DNA of 13,495 bases from an uncultured Prevotella sp. (GTDB lineage Bacteria; Bacteroidota; Bacteroidia; Bacteroidales; Bacteroidaceae), in the NCBI GenBank assembly GCA_905372445.1, contig CAJPPF010000051.1, positions 1-13,495 on the forward strand, in the 5' to 3' direction. The notes under the pieces were generated by a model. That model was given only the letters and a program-made list of their open reading frames with translations, was not told the DNA's origin and searched no databases. Both the position numbers and the translations under genes were made by a program. Below, in pieces: positions 13,384-13,495 of the stretch. Position 1 is the first letter of the stretch. The number at the start of each line of letters is the position of its first letter.

Positions 13384-13410
13384 GTAGGAACGTGATTTAT
13401 CACGTTCCGC
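13384..13410 (+). repeat. REP-type palindrome with GTAG
   Basis: GTAG at 13384-13387 leads into a perfect stem: GGAACGTGAT (13387-13396), centre tt, ATCACGTTCC (13399-13408). A GTAG/GGAG tetranucleotide at the foot of an imperfect palindrome is the mark of REP sequences moved by Y1 (RAYT) transposases. No RAYT gene is in the window. Confidence 0.65.
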
Positions 13411-13441
13411 AATCCTTTGGGAAACAGGCAATCCGAACGAC

Positions 13442-13471
13442 GTAGGGGCGTGATTTATCACGTTCCGCCCC
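13442..13471 (+). repeat. REP-type palindrome with GTAG, second direct copy
   Basis: GTAG at 13442-13445 is followed by an inner stem CGTGAT/ATCACG (13449-13462) and an outer GGGG/CCCC pair with ttcc bulged on the 3' side. It shares gtgatttatcacgttccgc with the copy at 13384 and lies 31 bp from it in the same orientation. Confidence 0.65.
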
Positions 13472-13495
13472 AGCGCGGAGTCCATTGTACGGACT

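Larger units (their letters stand above)
12885..13495. other. 611-bp gene-free region at the window end
   Basis: An AT-rich stretch without a convincing coding frame on either strand. It holds three REP-type palindromes (12911-12936, 13384-13410, 13442-13471). It also has a hairpin at 12991-13020 (TTTGCCA/TGGCAAA arms, no T-tract) and a weak AT-only stem at 13301-13322 (AAAAATCA/TGATTTTT). The final bases include AGTCC...GGACT (13479-13495), an inverted repeat cut by the window end. No clear terminator for the lolD-cvfB operon was found. Confidence 0.6.

Overview
The window looks like a chromosomal segment of a Bacteroidota, most likely a Prevotella-type bacterium. This rests on three promoters fitting the Bacteroidota pattern (TTTG, 19-20 nt, TAnnTTTG), A-rich leaders without Shine-Dalgarno sites, a FISUMP-type lipoprotein, an RteC-like fragment, an ISL3/ISAon1-type transposase remnant, and the core genes asd, lolD and a CvfB-type S1 protein. 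I could not search databases, so the taxonomic call is inference.

Left part, 1-4661: an accessory-looking surface-protein cluster, all on the + strand and GC-richer than the rest. It has the 3' end of an OmpA-type outer-membrane protein, then 23 bp later a long lipoprotein with an 18-residue-repeat coiled-coil stalk and a FISUMP head. The end of that head resembles the variable region of a diversity-generating retroelement (DGR) target. Next come an unrecognised 161-aa protein and a 497-aa secreted protein of unknown function. Two related polypyrimidine/polypurine hairpins lie in the gaps after the lipoprotein and after the 161-aa gene. No reverse transcriptase or template repeat is visible here.

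Junction, 4662-6059: a broken RteC-like gene (frame change, then cut off by an insertion) abuts a 656-bp insertion sequence that has perfect 23-bp terminal inverted repeats but only the C-terminal part of its transposase. A gene-free stretch follows, with a striking 23-bp palindrome.

Right part, 6060-13495: core-type genes. On the minus strand are asd (with its own promoter and a strong intrinsic terminator) and a separate VTC-domain/DUF4956 pair with its own near-leaderless promoter. Divergent from asd is a CPA2-type cation:proton antiporter. A 245-bp gap carries an 18-bp inverted repeat 157 bp apart that shares its core with the palindrome at 5833. Then come lolD and a CvfB-like S1 RNA-binding protein, overlapping by one base (TAATG). 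The last 611 bp are non-coding and hold three REP-type palindromes marked by GTAG.

The most interesting leads are the DGR-like lipoprotein head, the paired intergenic hairpins, the internally deleted IS, the TCTAATGAC repeat family and the terminal REP cluster.
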